Shown: positions 33,106 through 43,483, counted from the first letter of the stretch. The stretch: DNA of 64,000 nt from Anagrus nilaparvatae (GCA_022575985.1 JAKSXM010000007.1:38008501-38072500), one strand, 5' to 3'. Notes: generated from the letters alone by a model not told the origin. Numbers and translations are program-made.

Positions 33106-34788
33106 TGATTGAAAAATTTTTTTTATTAATTTTTGTGTTAAGGAGAAAAGAGAAAAAAAATACACACAAATGTATATGTATGATGGTAATTTAGTAGTAG
33201 TTTTTTTTTTTTTTTTTTTTATATCGTTGATTTTTAATTTAACTTCATAATCTAAGAATTCCAAGGATTGTATAAGGATATTTGTGCAAACTTAATTTAT
33301 GTATATACATATATAAAGAAAAACTCTATAAAATACTTGTTTAATCCGGTTGTCAGGGGTGGTCCTTTTTTTTGGAAATTTTTTTATAAAGGCACGATAA
33401 AAGATTACGTATTTGTTAAATCCAAAGTAATTTATGTTAGGATATATTTAGATTATGTTTATGATTAATTGATTAATAATAGTTATGAATTAGGTATGTA
33501 TATAGTAGATTTATAGTAAATATGAATATATTGGTTAGTATAAGAAATTACAATTATATATATGGGTAAAAATAATTATCAAAGATCATAATCTAAATAT
33601 AGTTTTGAACCTAAAAAATTTTTTTTTTTTTTTTTAAATATTTAAAAGATTTTTATAGAATTTGCATGTGAAAAAAAATTATTTAAATCTGTCAACCTGT
33701 GTTTTTCACTGGTTTTTCACAGATATTTAAGGATGTCTTAGAGAAATTTGAATTAACCTACTAACATCGTAATAAACGTTTTGAAACTAACTCATGTAAA
33801 ATTTTCTGGGAATACGTAAAACTTTGAGATAAAAAAAATATAATAAAATATTGTATATCATTAATACTTATTCATATGTATTATATTTACCAGAACTTTA
33901 AATTTATCAACTATAAAATCTATCACTTCATGGTTAAAAAACACTTTAATTTTAAAACCCTTATACTTTAATTTTAAGTTATTTCTATCTTTATATAATT
34001 TTCGTCATTTTTGTTCTTTATTCTTTCCTTATTATTTTTTTTTTTTATATTTTATACTTATATACTATTATTTACTTATATATTACGTACTTATAATCTA
34101 TTTATTTCAAAGGTTTATTTCATTTTTATTTCAATATATTTTTATTGTTATAGGTTGTCTATTATCGAGGAAGAAAATTATATAGAGACTTTTCATGTTT
34201 TTTTTTTGTAAAAAAAAAATTTTCTTTGAGTTGATAAAAATTATTATTTAATTCAAAAAAAAATTTTTAAATAAATTTTCGTTTATCGTATCTCTATTAT
34301 CATTCAAAAAAAGAACAAATAAAAAACATAATATTTTAACATAAAAAAAATTAAATGCTAATTATCTTTCAAAAAAATTTTTATTCATTAGTTTAAGTAA
34401 AGGTTTGATAAGATGGAAAATTATAATTAAGGCTGTATCTTAAATATGTGTATTTGATTGAATATGTATGATGTGAAAAAAAAATACTGTAGTTATATTT
34501 TAGATATGAATACGATGTTTTCGGTTAATTATGATTGTAGGTGTATTGTTAGTAAATGAGTTTCTAATCCAATTAGGTTCAAATCCGGACGATAGATTAA
34601 TAATTTAAAGTATTAGGTAAAATTATAGCTAGTTATATAAAAAATTTTGTTGTTTTTGTTGTTTTTTTTTTGTTTGTAATTTTTTTTAAAAAGAATTATA
34701 ACTATTAAGATTAATTAAATTAATTAAATCTATTAAGAAATGTTATTAATTTACTACTTTGTCCAGTAGATAGTAAAATGGGTCGATC
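31761..34788 (-). other. Noncoding interior of the LTR element
   Basis: No reading frame with recognisable motifs on either strand. Contains a (TTTA)n/poly-T microsatellite at 33022-33100, poly-T runs near 33202-33221 and 33617-33634, and a tRNA box B-like GGTTCAAATCC at 34577-34587. This is where a pol gene would normally have ended; nothing resembling one remains. Confidence 0.6.
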
Positions 34789-37206
34789 CTATAAAATCTT
34801 TGGCCAAGGTGGGGCCCTAGGTGGGCGTACTGCAATAATAGAACTGGGATAGTAGAACTCGGGCGGTTTAGGTAACCAATCAATTGTACTATGACTGATA
34901 AGCCCTGTCCAATTTTTCATATTAAATTTTATTAAGTCCAGTGCTAAGTCCCATTTATTGGAAACAAAATTTGCAACAGATATGTGATACAAAAATACAA
35001 ACAAAATTCTGAAAAATTTCTGAAAATCTGATTTATCTTGATAGGTTTGCGAATCGTCTAGTGATGATTTTGGAACCAGTTTTTGTTTTTGGATGATGTT
35101 TTTCAGCGTATATTTGGTTTCAGTCTGTTGTACATCATCTATTTTGGATTTGAATTCTTCAGGTGGCAGTGGTTTAGGTTCTACTGTCGCTTCTTCCAAT
35201 ATATACGTGGTTTTGATTTGAAGTACATCACATGTAAGGTTTGTTTCGTTTTGTTGTACCAAGATGCCAACCTTTTTAGAGAGAGGTGTTTCAGTTATTT
35301 TGAGTTCAGCGATTTCTATTATTTCTTCTTGAAGTGAAATTTCATTTGTATTAGCATAATTTATATTTTTTTCTTTTTGAATGGCATGGAATAAAGACAT
35401 GGAGGTTTCGTTCAAAGGTGATATAAATGTATTGATTTGTTTAATTTTAGTAGGATCTGCGTTTAACGCTTTTAAAGAGAGCACCTGAAAAGCTTTATCC
35501 CACGTTTTTGGGATATATAATTTGTTAGAGTTAAAAATTCGTATTAAAATATTCATTTTATATTCTTTGGCAAAAATGTGTACGCAATTGCTATTTTCCC
35601 ATTTTTTTTTCTTGTTTATGATGTGAAAGATCCCGTCAGGATTTTTGCAATGTTTTAGGGGTTTACTTATTTTTAAATTATTGTTATATTCATTGATACT
35701 CATATTATTATTTAATAAAATTCTAAGACTGAAAAATAAACAGTCACTATAGTTACTTACATCTAGATACCTAAAAAATTGTTCGTAACTTTCACTACAT
35801 TTATCTATTTTGTCATAGCGATTAAATACGTTTGTATTGATTATAATTTGTTTATAAATATCTTTTTTGCTTTTGTTAGGTGCAAATATCAAGGCAATAT
35901 TAGTTTTATTATTTTCATTGTCAACTTTCATGATTTCAGTGTCGTTATTTTCTAATTGTTCAATAATTTTATCTATACTTAAGCTTTTTTTGTTCTCAGA
36001 ATTTATACAGATTCTTTTTTTGTGAATTATGGTTTCTGGATCTTTGTCTGTAAATTTTACGTCGAGTGATGCTTCAAATAAAATTTTTCCTTTGATGGAG
36101 TCAACAGTAGCTGGGTAATTTTCTGTAATCGTTTCCTTATTTGTTTCGGGTTGTGATTTGCTAATTGTTGCTTTACATTTTTTTGAATCAATTTCGATGT
36201 TCTTATCGGAAATAGAGTTTGTTAATGGACTGAATTTATTAATTTTATTATTTAATATATTTTTCGTTATTATTTTGTTATTATAATCGGATAAATTTTT
36301 ATTTCTTGTATTTCTTTTTCTTTTTGCCATAAATAAAGGAGATTTTGAATAATTTTCTAGAGGGGGACTATCATTTTCAGAATCAGATTTGTTTTTAAGA
36401 TTAAATGTAACTATTCTTTGTATAGGATTAGGTTGTGATTTTAGTGAAATAATTTCATTAGTTTTTAAAGGTTTTTGAGTTAATTTTGATTTTTCCAAGT
36501 TTAAAATAGGGATTTTATTATTTATTAAAAAGGGGTGGGAAATTTTTGGTATAGGGGTTTCTCTTGATTTTTCGATAGTTGAGCTTAAATTTTTATCTGT
36601 TTCAGGGATTGAAGTAATTTCTGTTATTTTTAAGGGTTCAAGTGTTTGTTTTACTGTTTTAGGGTTTAAAAAAATTTTTGGTTCTAAATTTTTAAAGTTA
36701 GTTGAAAAAGGAAAAGAATCTTCTAGTTTAAAAGTTAATTTTGATTTCTCAATGGTTAAACTAGGGGTTTTATTAATTGCTGGAAAATCAAGAATTTCTT
36801 TAGGTTTTTCAATACTTAAGTCTAAATCAGATTCGGTCTGAGGGATTATTTTTAATTTTTCAGAATTTGTAGAGGATTTTATTTTTGGCTTAAGAATTGA
36901 TTTCGGTTTTTCAAAACTAAAATTTATTTCTGGTTCAGGGGTTAAATTTTCATTATTTGAAGTAAAGTCTTTTTCTAGGGTAGTATTTGAAAAAGGACTA
37001 AAATTTTCTGTATTATTTCGGGTTTCAAAAGGTATTGTGTTTGAAACGTTTACTTTATCATTATTAAGGTTTAAAATTGAAGGTAATGTTCTATTATAAA
37101 AGGTTTTCTGAATTGCATTTTTATAAAAAGTGTCAGAATCATAACTTAATTTTGGCCCAAACTCACTCGAGAATGGGCAGGTAACTAGTTTAAATGTTTT
37201 TCTGAT
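34789..37206 (-). CDS. ORF2 of the LTR element, reached by -1 frameshift; unknown, weak OTU-like segment
   Basis: Open frame from just after a stop at 37207-37209 to the stop at 34789. It overlaps the Gag end and lies one base back from it. From the TTTAAAC site it has about 800 codons, with no ATG until about codon 288, so it is best explained as a Gag fusion. The first half is disordered, with repeated (I/F/L)EK(S/P)K motifs (IEKSKLTFKLE, IEKPKEIL, FEKPKSILKPK, IEKSRETP, LEKSKLTQ). Then a basic stretch (MAKRKRNTRNK) follows. A more ordered part reads YSDCLFFSLRILL, then KKWENSNCVHIFAKEYKMNI (about 35565-35745) and SLFHAIQ (about 35385). The Cys-Leu-Phe, Trp and late His spacing loosely recalls OTU cysteine proteases, but the usual Asp-Gly before Cys is missing. 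The tail is proline-rich. No aspartic protease, RT or integrase motif. Confidence 0.7.
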   Translation of the reverse strand: MRKTFKLVTCPFSSEFGPKLSYDSDTFYKNAIQKTFYNRTLPSILNLNNDKVNVSNTIPFETRNNTENFSPFSNTTLEKDFTSNNENLTPEPEINFSFEKPKSILKPKIKSSTNSEKLKIIPQTESDLDLSIEKPKEILDFPAINKTPSLTIEKSKLTFKLEDSFPFSTNFKNLEPKIFLNPKTVKQTLEPLKITEITSIPETDKNLSSTIEKSRETPIPKISHPFLINNKIPILNLEKSKLTQKPLKTNEIISLKSQPNPIQRIVTFNLKNKSDSENDSPPLENYSKSPLFMAKRKRNTRNKNLSDYNNKIITKNILNNKINKFSPLTNSISDKNIEIDSKKCKATISKSQPETNKETITENYPATVDSIKGKILFEASLDVKFTDKDPETIIHKKRICINSENKKSLSIDKIIEQLENNDTEIMKVDNENNKTNIALIFAPNKSKKDIYKQIIINTNVFNRYDKIDKCSESYEQFFRYLDVSNYSDCLFFSLRILLNNNMSINEYNNNLKISKPLKHCKNPDGIFHIINKKKKWENSNCVHIFAKEYKMNILIRIFNSNKLYIPKTWDKAFQVLSLKALNADPTKIKQINTFISPLNETSMSLFHAIQKEKNINYANTNEISLQEEIIEIAELKITETPLSKKVGILVQQNETNLTCDVLQIKTTYILEEATVEPKPLPPEEFKSKIDDVQQTETKYTLKNIIQKQKLVPKSSLDDSQTYQDKSDFQKFFRILFVFLYHISVANFVSNKWDLALDLIKFNMKNWTGLISHSTIDWLPKPPEFYYPSSIIAVRPPRAPPWPKIL
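37155..37194 (-). promoter_or_regulatory. -1 ribosomal frameshift signal between Gag and ORF2
   Basis: In the Gag frame the minus strand reads CAT TTA AAC TAG: a canonical X XXY YYZ heptamer, TTTAAAC (37188-37194), directly before the Gag stop. A 9-base spacer follows. Then GCCCATTCTC-GAGT-GAGTTTGGGC (37155-37178) folds into a 10-position stem with two U-U mismatches and a GAGU loop. Shifting back one base opens ORF2. All three components are visible in the sequence; function is inferred. Confidence 0.85.
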
Positions 37207-38989
37207 TTATTTTCAGCAGTTTGGAAATTTTTTGCATTGTTAGAAGGGTTATTGGGTTGTTGAATTGGATTATTCATATTAGGAGGAAAATTCTGATTAT
37301 TTCCATTTTGGAAGTAATTTGGAGCAACATTTTGGCTTTGGTCATAATTTTGGCCTTGGTTAGAATAATTATGATTTTGGGGAGGGAAAGTTTGGTTTTC
37401 CATCATATTTTGATTTGAATAATTTTGATAAAAGTTATTAGGATAAGCATTATTTGAAAAATTTTCTCTGTTAAAATTACGATTTCTATTATTACCGCGA
37501 AATTGACCGCGATTATTGTTATAGTTTTGGGGATTATTTGGGTTAAAATTTTGATTATTAGGGTCTCCATTAAAATTTTGATATGAATTAAAATTTTGTT
37601 GATTATTTGGGTATTGATTAAAATTTTGATTAAATGGGTTATTTTTATAGTTTCGACCTCCTGTATTATAACTCTGATTATTATAATTATAACGATTATA
37701 ATTGTTTCCTCTATTCGGTTGCCACCAAGGTGGTGGATAATTTGGGGGTAATTTTCAAAAACAGGAGTTAAAGTTGTAATTGCAATATCGGGTTCTTGGG
37801 TTTCGGTAGGATGTTTAATTTTTCCTTGCTCAACAGATTTAAATAAATCTTTACATTGAGATATATCGTGACTATTACTTTTACAAAAAATACATTGCTT
37901 TTTTGAAGTTTCAGCGGCAGTAGCGCGTATACCTGCTGCATTACCCATTTCATTATGTAATCTTTGTATTTCTAAAATTTGATTCATTAAATTGAATATT
38001 TCAGAAGTTGAGGCTGTGGTGACACTAGATTTGTCGTCCGTCGCAAAGTTGTTTGGTTCGGCTGGAGTAACTGGTGCGTGTTTTAATGTACAGAATTCAT
38101 GTCTTTGTACCGAGCGACGTCTACCTTCAAGGTTAACTGCAATATTAGCAGCTTCTCGCAAAGTTTTTGGTTGTTTTGAAGCTACTCTATATTCCGGAGG
38201 ATTTCTCAATCCAAAAAGAAAGCATTCAAGGGCTTCAATACTAGTTCGCTTTTTCCATTGTTCTTTTTCGTTTGCGGTTAAGCTAACTGATGAATCATAA
38301 ATTGCATGTAAAGCTTGTTCTAAAGTTTGTACGCGTAGCGCGTAATCGGCGACTGGTTCGCCAGGGTTTTGTTCGGCTTGTCTCATATCTAATTTAATAG
38401 TATCTGCGTCAGTGATACCTCCAAAACTTAATTTTAAATCTTGTAAAAAATTTTCTAAACTGGTGTAATTAGGAGCAATTCCTGCGTAAGCGTCGTATGC
38501 TCGGCCTTTAAGGCGACGAGGGATTGAATTTAACAAAAATTGTTCACATCCTGTTCCATATGTTTTAACAATGTCTTTCAAAACTTTGGAAAAAGCTTGT
38601 AGGGTTTGTGGTTGACCAGAAAAATCGGGTATATTTGCAATAGCAGTTATAAGTGGGACGGTATTATTTAATCTATGTCTATTATTATTGTTGTTTGGTG
38701 GGTTTAGTACTGCATTATTACGATTTTGATCATTATTTTCAATATCGTTCAGAATTTCGTTTGTTATTTCTAAATTTAGTGCTCTTTCAGCGTTAATTAT
38801 ATTTGTAATTTGTTCGCGTTGTCGCAGCATTTCTAAATTGAGGCGTTCAAGTTCTTGGGCTAAATTGGCTACATCTATATTATTGGGCGGGTTAGTTTGA
38901 GGGCCGTCCATGGTTCGGTTTACTTCACTATTAATTGATTCAGTATCAGAAAATGTATCTCGCGGTTGTCGCCAAGAATTATTTGGCAT
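37185..38989 (-). CDS. Gag of the LTR element (one 1-base frameshift)
   Basis: Structural capsid-nucleocapsid protein. It starts at an ATG at 38989 (MPNNSWRQPRDTF). A coiled-coil-like Leu/Glu stretch (about residues 40-90) is followed by a capsid-like domain (IPDFSGQPQTLQAFSKVLKD through FLFGLRNPPEYR and a REAANIAVNLE block), the usual layout of Ty3/gypsy Gag. One CCHC knuckle, CIFCKSNSHDISQC, sits near 37860. At a run of five C (37744-37748) the frame must change by one base for the coding sense to continue; after it comes an extreme N/Q/Y-rich tail (NYNRYNYNNQSYN type) ending at TAG 37185-37187. Whether the C-run change is a mutation, a sequencing error or real slippage cannot be told here. 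Total length is about 600 residues. Confidence 0.85.
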
Positions 38990-39199
38990 AATAGTTTTAC
39001 GAAAAAATTTACGAGATTGTTTATTTGTTTATAAGAAGGATTTAAAAAAAAATTTTTTTTTTGTAAAAATTTTGAAATGTCTCGGAGATTTAAAAATAAA
39101 AAAAATATTTTTAAGGTACTTACATTAAGATTGTAGTTATAATAACGGTCCTGAATTCCATTATATTTTCCCATGATTTGTTGGATAGGTCCTAAAACT

Positions 39200-39324
39200 G
39201 CTTGGCAATGATAAAAAAAAATGAACAGCTTGGCTACGGCTTGGCAATATACAGCTTAGCTACAGCTTGGCAATATTCAGCTTGGCTACAGCTTGGCAAT
39301 ATACAGCTTGGCTACAGCTTGGCA
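39200..39324 (-). repeat. 26-bp leader repeats of the LTR element
   Basis: About five copies, some partial, of CAGCTTGGCTACAGCTTGGC plus AATATA, lying between the 5' LTR and Gag. They sit where RNA packaging or translation signals of LTR elements usually lie; any role is inference. Confidence 0.7.
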
Positions 39325-39655
39325 AAAAAATTTTTCCAGAAACTGCTTGGCGAAGATGTAGATAAATTTCTTTAGATGGTATTGTGTGGTATAACGGCTT
39401 TAAATATTTTCAATGATCTTGAGAGTTTGATTGATTAGAGTTGATTTCTTCGTTGAGTTCGATGGTATATTTTATTGTTACTAGTACTTTGTTATCACTT
39501 TTATTTATTGAAGTGATTTCGTGTTTTTAAATTTTAAAATTATCTTGATTTGTAACCTTTTTTTTTTTTCAAAAAAACAATATTCTTTCTTTGCCAAAAA
39601 AAAATTAAATAATATCTTGATAGGAAATATGCTACTGTTCCTTCTTACCAGCTTT

Positions 39656-39670
39656 CCTTTTAGGGAGCCA
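39656..39670 (-). other. Candidate primer-binding site
   Basis: Minus strand TGGCTCCCTAAAAGG begins 5 bases inside the 5' LTR. The leading TGG would pair with a tRNA CCA end; I cannot name the tRNA. Confidence 0.6.
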
Positions 39671-39675
39671 CTTTA

Positions 39676-40440
39676 TGTTACGTATCCTGAGGTTTTATCC
39701 AAGGGATACGTAAATATAAATAATTATGAATATATGAAATATAAGTTTATCCTGGGGATATTGACTGCCCCAGGTATTTTATATAATAAGTTGGTATGGT
39801 TATTATTTGGTTGGTTTATAGTTGATGTATTTGTAGATGAGTTCGGGTTCGATCTAAGCTGGATGAACCTAACCTGAGGCTAAGTTCTTAATTACAGAAG
39901 GAATTGTCACTTACACAATAATAACTGATAACTGATTTGATATATAACTTTCACTTTATTGATTATAAGTAAATATAATAAAACTGTCTAAGTCTTTAAG
40001 TCAAACGAATTATAAAAGATACTTAATAACGGGAGTTAGTACTCTAATTAATGATGGTTATGATTCTAAAGAATACAATTTGGGCGCCTGAAGGGCAATA
40101 TATAATCTAAAATGAATCTGCCCATATTGCGAGATTTTGGGGGAAACGTGAAATACAAAAAAGCGTCGGTCTCGTCACGTCCAATTAGCGAAGGCGTCCA
40201 TAACTATTACTAAGAATCGCGAGGTGGGATTTATGCATTTTATAACGCCTATAAATCCCTACTAATTTATGTCACAGTTGACTTTTGTCCCGCGCTATTG
40301 TGCTAGGTCAGCATCAGCGGAAATGCATCTGCGGGTTCCTATATCGTCTGGGAACGTTAATATGAATATCGGATGTAGGTTTAATATTTATATATATATC
40401 GGATGTTAGGCATATCAATTTTGACGTACAATACGTAACA
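39676..40440 (-). repeat. 5' LTR
   Basis: 765 bp, TGTTACGTAT...ATACGTAACA, almost identical to the 3' LTR and followed on the + strand by the CATT target duplication. Confidence 0.95.
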
Positions 40441-41110
40441 CATTACATAAAAATATTTGAAGTCTAAAAAATAAAAAAAAAATAATTTGGATGTCGACAG
40501 TCCCAGTAATGAGAAAATAAGAAAAAAATTTTTTCAGATGTCGTCAGTCCTAGTTATGAAAAAATTAAAAAAAAAAATTTTTTAGATGTCGGCAGTCCTA
40601 GTTATGAAAAAATAAAAAAAAAAGTTTTTTAGATGTCGGCAGTCCTAGTTATAAAAAAATTAAAAAAAAAATTTTTTTAGATGTCGGCAGTCCTAGTTAT
40701 GAGAAAATAAAAAAAAAAAAAAATTTTTAGATGTCGACAGTCCTAGTTATGAGAAAATAAAAAAAAAATTTTTTAGAAGTCGGCAGTCCTAGTTATGAGA
40801 AAATAAAAAAAAAAATAAAATGGTTCTAAATAGTTTTTTTGCTATTTCTCTTCAATGAATGCATTAAATAAAAAACTAAACAAAGTTCCTTTAGAAAATC
40901 TTTTACTAAATAGAATGCAACTGGGTTTTTACATTTTGATACAATCCATTTTAAGTTATCAAGTGGCGAAAATGACAACTTTTTGAGTTTTTAAATTTAA
41001 ACTACTTAGCTTCAAACCGTTGTAACTCCAAACTGAGAACTCAAATTAAAAAAAATAAAGAGATCAAATCGATAGCATTTTTTCCAAGGAATAATATGCA
41101 CTAAAGCTTA
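40441..41110 (+). repeat. Satellite and inverted-repeat segment, right arm of the large palindromic block
   Basis: About seven units of roughly 47 bp with GATGTCGGCAGTCCTAGTTA and A/T-rich spacers (40490-40810), then about 40825-41105, an inverted diverged copy of 23996-24275. Together they mirror the left side of the block. Confidence 0.75.
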
Positions 41111-42590
41111 TTTCGAAAAACCCTTTAGATTCTGAGAAAAATCAGTTTTAGTAAAAAAAAATTAAATTTTTTTATGTTTTCGACCACTGACTTCTGAGAT
41201 TGATATCTCAAAATCTATTGAATATTTTTTAAAAATAAAAAATTCGGATGGGGATATTTCTTTAAAGATTAATTTGAAACAACTTTCATGTATTTTCGTC
41301 CATACAGCTCTTCATAAATGAGTGCTAAATAATATTAAAAATAATCAATTTTTTCGATTATTTCATTTTAATATATATAGGATAGGATCTTTATTTATAA
41401 ACTTCACAGTTGTTTCATTTAACAATTTACCGGTCCCAAAACACGCGAGGAGTTTCAGGCTTATCTATGTCGTTAAAATAATGGTATTGAAGATATTATC
41501 TTTGTTTGACATTTTCGATGATACCAGGAACAGTTCCGATATCTTCACCCCGGGCAAGAAGATACTGTCAAAAAAATATCTTAAGATTATTCCCGTACAA
41601 TGAACGAAGCTCGAATTTTGATCGGAAAAGTATTTTTTTAATATTCTCTGGGAATAAATGGTCGAAAATACGACCATAGTTTATATACACAATTAAAATT
41701 TTTTTTACTTCATCTTAGTAAAAAAATAGAGAATAAAGAATATTTTTAAGGTACTCTTTTAAACATTGTTTGATCACAACATTAAAATATGGAAAAAGTA
41801 TTTGTTCTAATATTAGCTTAATTTTATTTATTAATAGCTTGACTTAAAAAATGCTTAAGAATATGTAAAGAATGTTTTTTCAATCTTTTTTTATGTTTAA
41901 CTTCTATAAAACATTTTATCTTTTAGTAAAGTTATTCAAAAAACTTGCAAATGTATACTTAAAAATACTTTTTTGAAGCTCAAATTTTTGCACCGAAAAA
42001 GCGCTGAAAAAAATTTATAACCGGTTTGTGTAACTACACAACCAACGAGCATGGAACATGTTCACTCATAACAGTAATAAATCCAAAAACCGAAATTACA
42101 ATAAATCCTGAAATATATACTATCCTAAGCCCATAAACTTAAAGTATTCTAAGTTGTTGTTGTTATCAGGGCCTGATCTGGGCCTGATCAGGTCCTGACT
42201 CCTACTTCAAATTATTCTAAGTCTCTAATTCGAAAATATTCAAAGTTTATTTCACCCCCCCCCCCTAAAAACGTCACTTTTTCGGCCCCCTGCCGAGCCA
42301 AACTTTTTCAAATACCCCATCCAATGAACATGTTCCATGTTAAAATAGTTTTTCTTATTCTCTTTATTTTAATATATCATAAAATTAAACTGTGTATTTT
42401 TTTATTCGAAAAGTAATTATTCAGATGATCAGGTAACTTTTATAACTAACATTCAGATACAATTTCATTCAATAAAAAGCAGCGTGCCGAAGATTACACA
42501 ACTACGAAAAAATATTTTTCTAATAATTTGAACGTTATAAAAATATTTTTTTATTTAATTTATAATATTAGAAAAAAAAATATTATTAAG
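41111..42590. other. Intronic sequence, no gene seen
   Basis: AT-rich; includes a poly-C run (42254-42265) and an inverted pair containing GAACATGTTCCATG (see 42046). No recognisable coding motif. Confidence 0.5.
42046..42345. mobile_element. Possible small TIR element
   Basis: CATGGAACATGTTCA at 42050-42064 is matched by its complement at 42325-42339, with about 260 bases between. Contains the duplicated phrases GGGCCTGATC/GGTCCTGA. Only the ends support it. Confidence 0.4.
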
Positions 42591-42660
42591 CAGTATGAAG
42601 ATTTGAACCCTGGTCTCCCGCTTGACAGGCTTATATGTAATCTGTTTATTTATTATGACT
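42591..42660 (-). repeat. tRNA-like sequence (SINE head or tRNA relic)
   Basis: Minus strand shows box B GGGTTCAAATC (42600-42610) preceded by GCGGGAGACCA, the variable-loop/T-arm pattern of a tRNA. Box A is weak. Not a complete tRNA. Confidence 0.45.
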
Positions 42661-43483
42661 ACATGAATAAAATTTAAAAAAAAAGACTTTAAAGTAAAAA
42701 ATTTGCATAGCGTTATTTCATTTTCTCTGTATAAAAATAAAAATAAAAAAAAAGTCCTGATATCAAAAAAGGAATCCACGGATGGTGTCAGTGATGGCAG
42801 CAATAATTTGTCAAAAATTGCATAAAGTTTAAAAATCTTTGAAAAATATACTTTTGACTGCAATTGAACAAGCATACATGTTGTGTATAAGGATAAAATA
42901 AATACACTTCGTTTATTTATAACAAAATCATTTAATAAAATCAATAACTAAATCAATACATTATAATAATATTAGTCGATAACGCATTATACGCGTGGAT
43001 GACTTTTGAGTATATATACTGACTGGGGATAGTATACTATAAGAATAAGAGAAAATGTAATAGACGAGAAGGACTTGCGCATCTATTAGTAATGCCCAAA
43101 TGTAAAAACAATGGAAGGGATTTTCATACATAACATTTCCTCTCTTGCATAAAAGTTAAAAAAAATACATTTTTTTTTTTTTTTTAATTACTCATAGTTA
43201 AAGATGATAAAAGATTAATAGTAGGTCTTCCTTCTTGGATTGGCATTTAGCCTTTTTGGATAAAGACGTTGCCTTGTTGAGCGACGAACGACTTGTTCTT
43301 CTGGCTCGACTATTAGATGATTATCATCTTGTTCGTTTATTTGTATATTTTGTTCATCTGCTTGATGTGCCACGTTATTGGCGTTCTCCATTTGATTTTC
43401 TGGTGGATTATTATTTTCTGGTTATTCAGGAGTGGCGTTGTTTGCCAGGTTTCTGATTTTTCTTCTGGTTCAAAAGCTCGAAT

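Larger units (their letters stand above)
27689..40440 (-). mobile_element. Young 12.75-kb LTR retrotransposon, Gag-X type without polymerase
   Basis: Two direct LTRs (27689-28450 and 39676-40440) bound an 11.2-kb interior; CATT flanks both outer ends (27685-27688, 40441-40444), a 4-bp duplication usual for Ty3/gypsy-like elements. Transcription order is minus strand: 5' LTR at 40440-39676, primer-binding-like TGGCTCCCTAAAAGG, leader repeats, Gag (38989-37185), a frameshift signal, ORF2 (to 34789), then 6.3 kb of satellite-rich noncoding DNA, a purine tract and the 3' LTR. No reverse transcriptase, RNase H, protease or integrase motif is visible anywhere inside. It would need a related autonomous element for replication. 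It is inserted within the large satellite block. Confidence 0.92.

Noticed and set aside
34560..34600. tRNA gene inside the LTR element (box B-like GGTTCAAATCC)
   Set aside because: Single box B match in AT-rich sequence without box A or foldable arms.
34789..36498. ORF2 as an independent gene starting at TTG 36498
   Set aside because: TTG is not a usual start in animals, and the frame is open and compositionally continuous back to the frameshift site at 37188.
39521..39877. 118-codon plus-strand frame across the 5' LTR edge
   Set aside because: Spans LTR and leader antisense to the element, repeats partly at the other LTR, and shows no protein motif.
27689..40440. Endogenous virus with an envelope gene
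   Set aside because: No signal peptide, fusion-peptide or transmembrane-rich frame is seen between ORF2 and the 3' LTR; the interval is repeats and noncoding DNA.
42591..42660. Functional tRNA on the minus strand
   Set aside because: Only the T-arm/box B side is convincing; no box A or acceptor stem.
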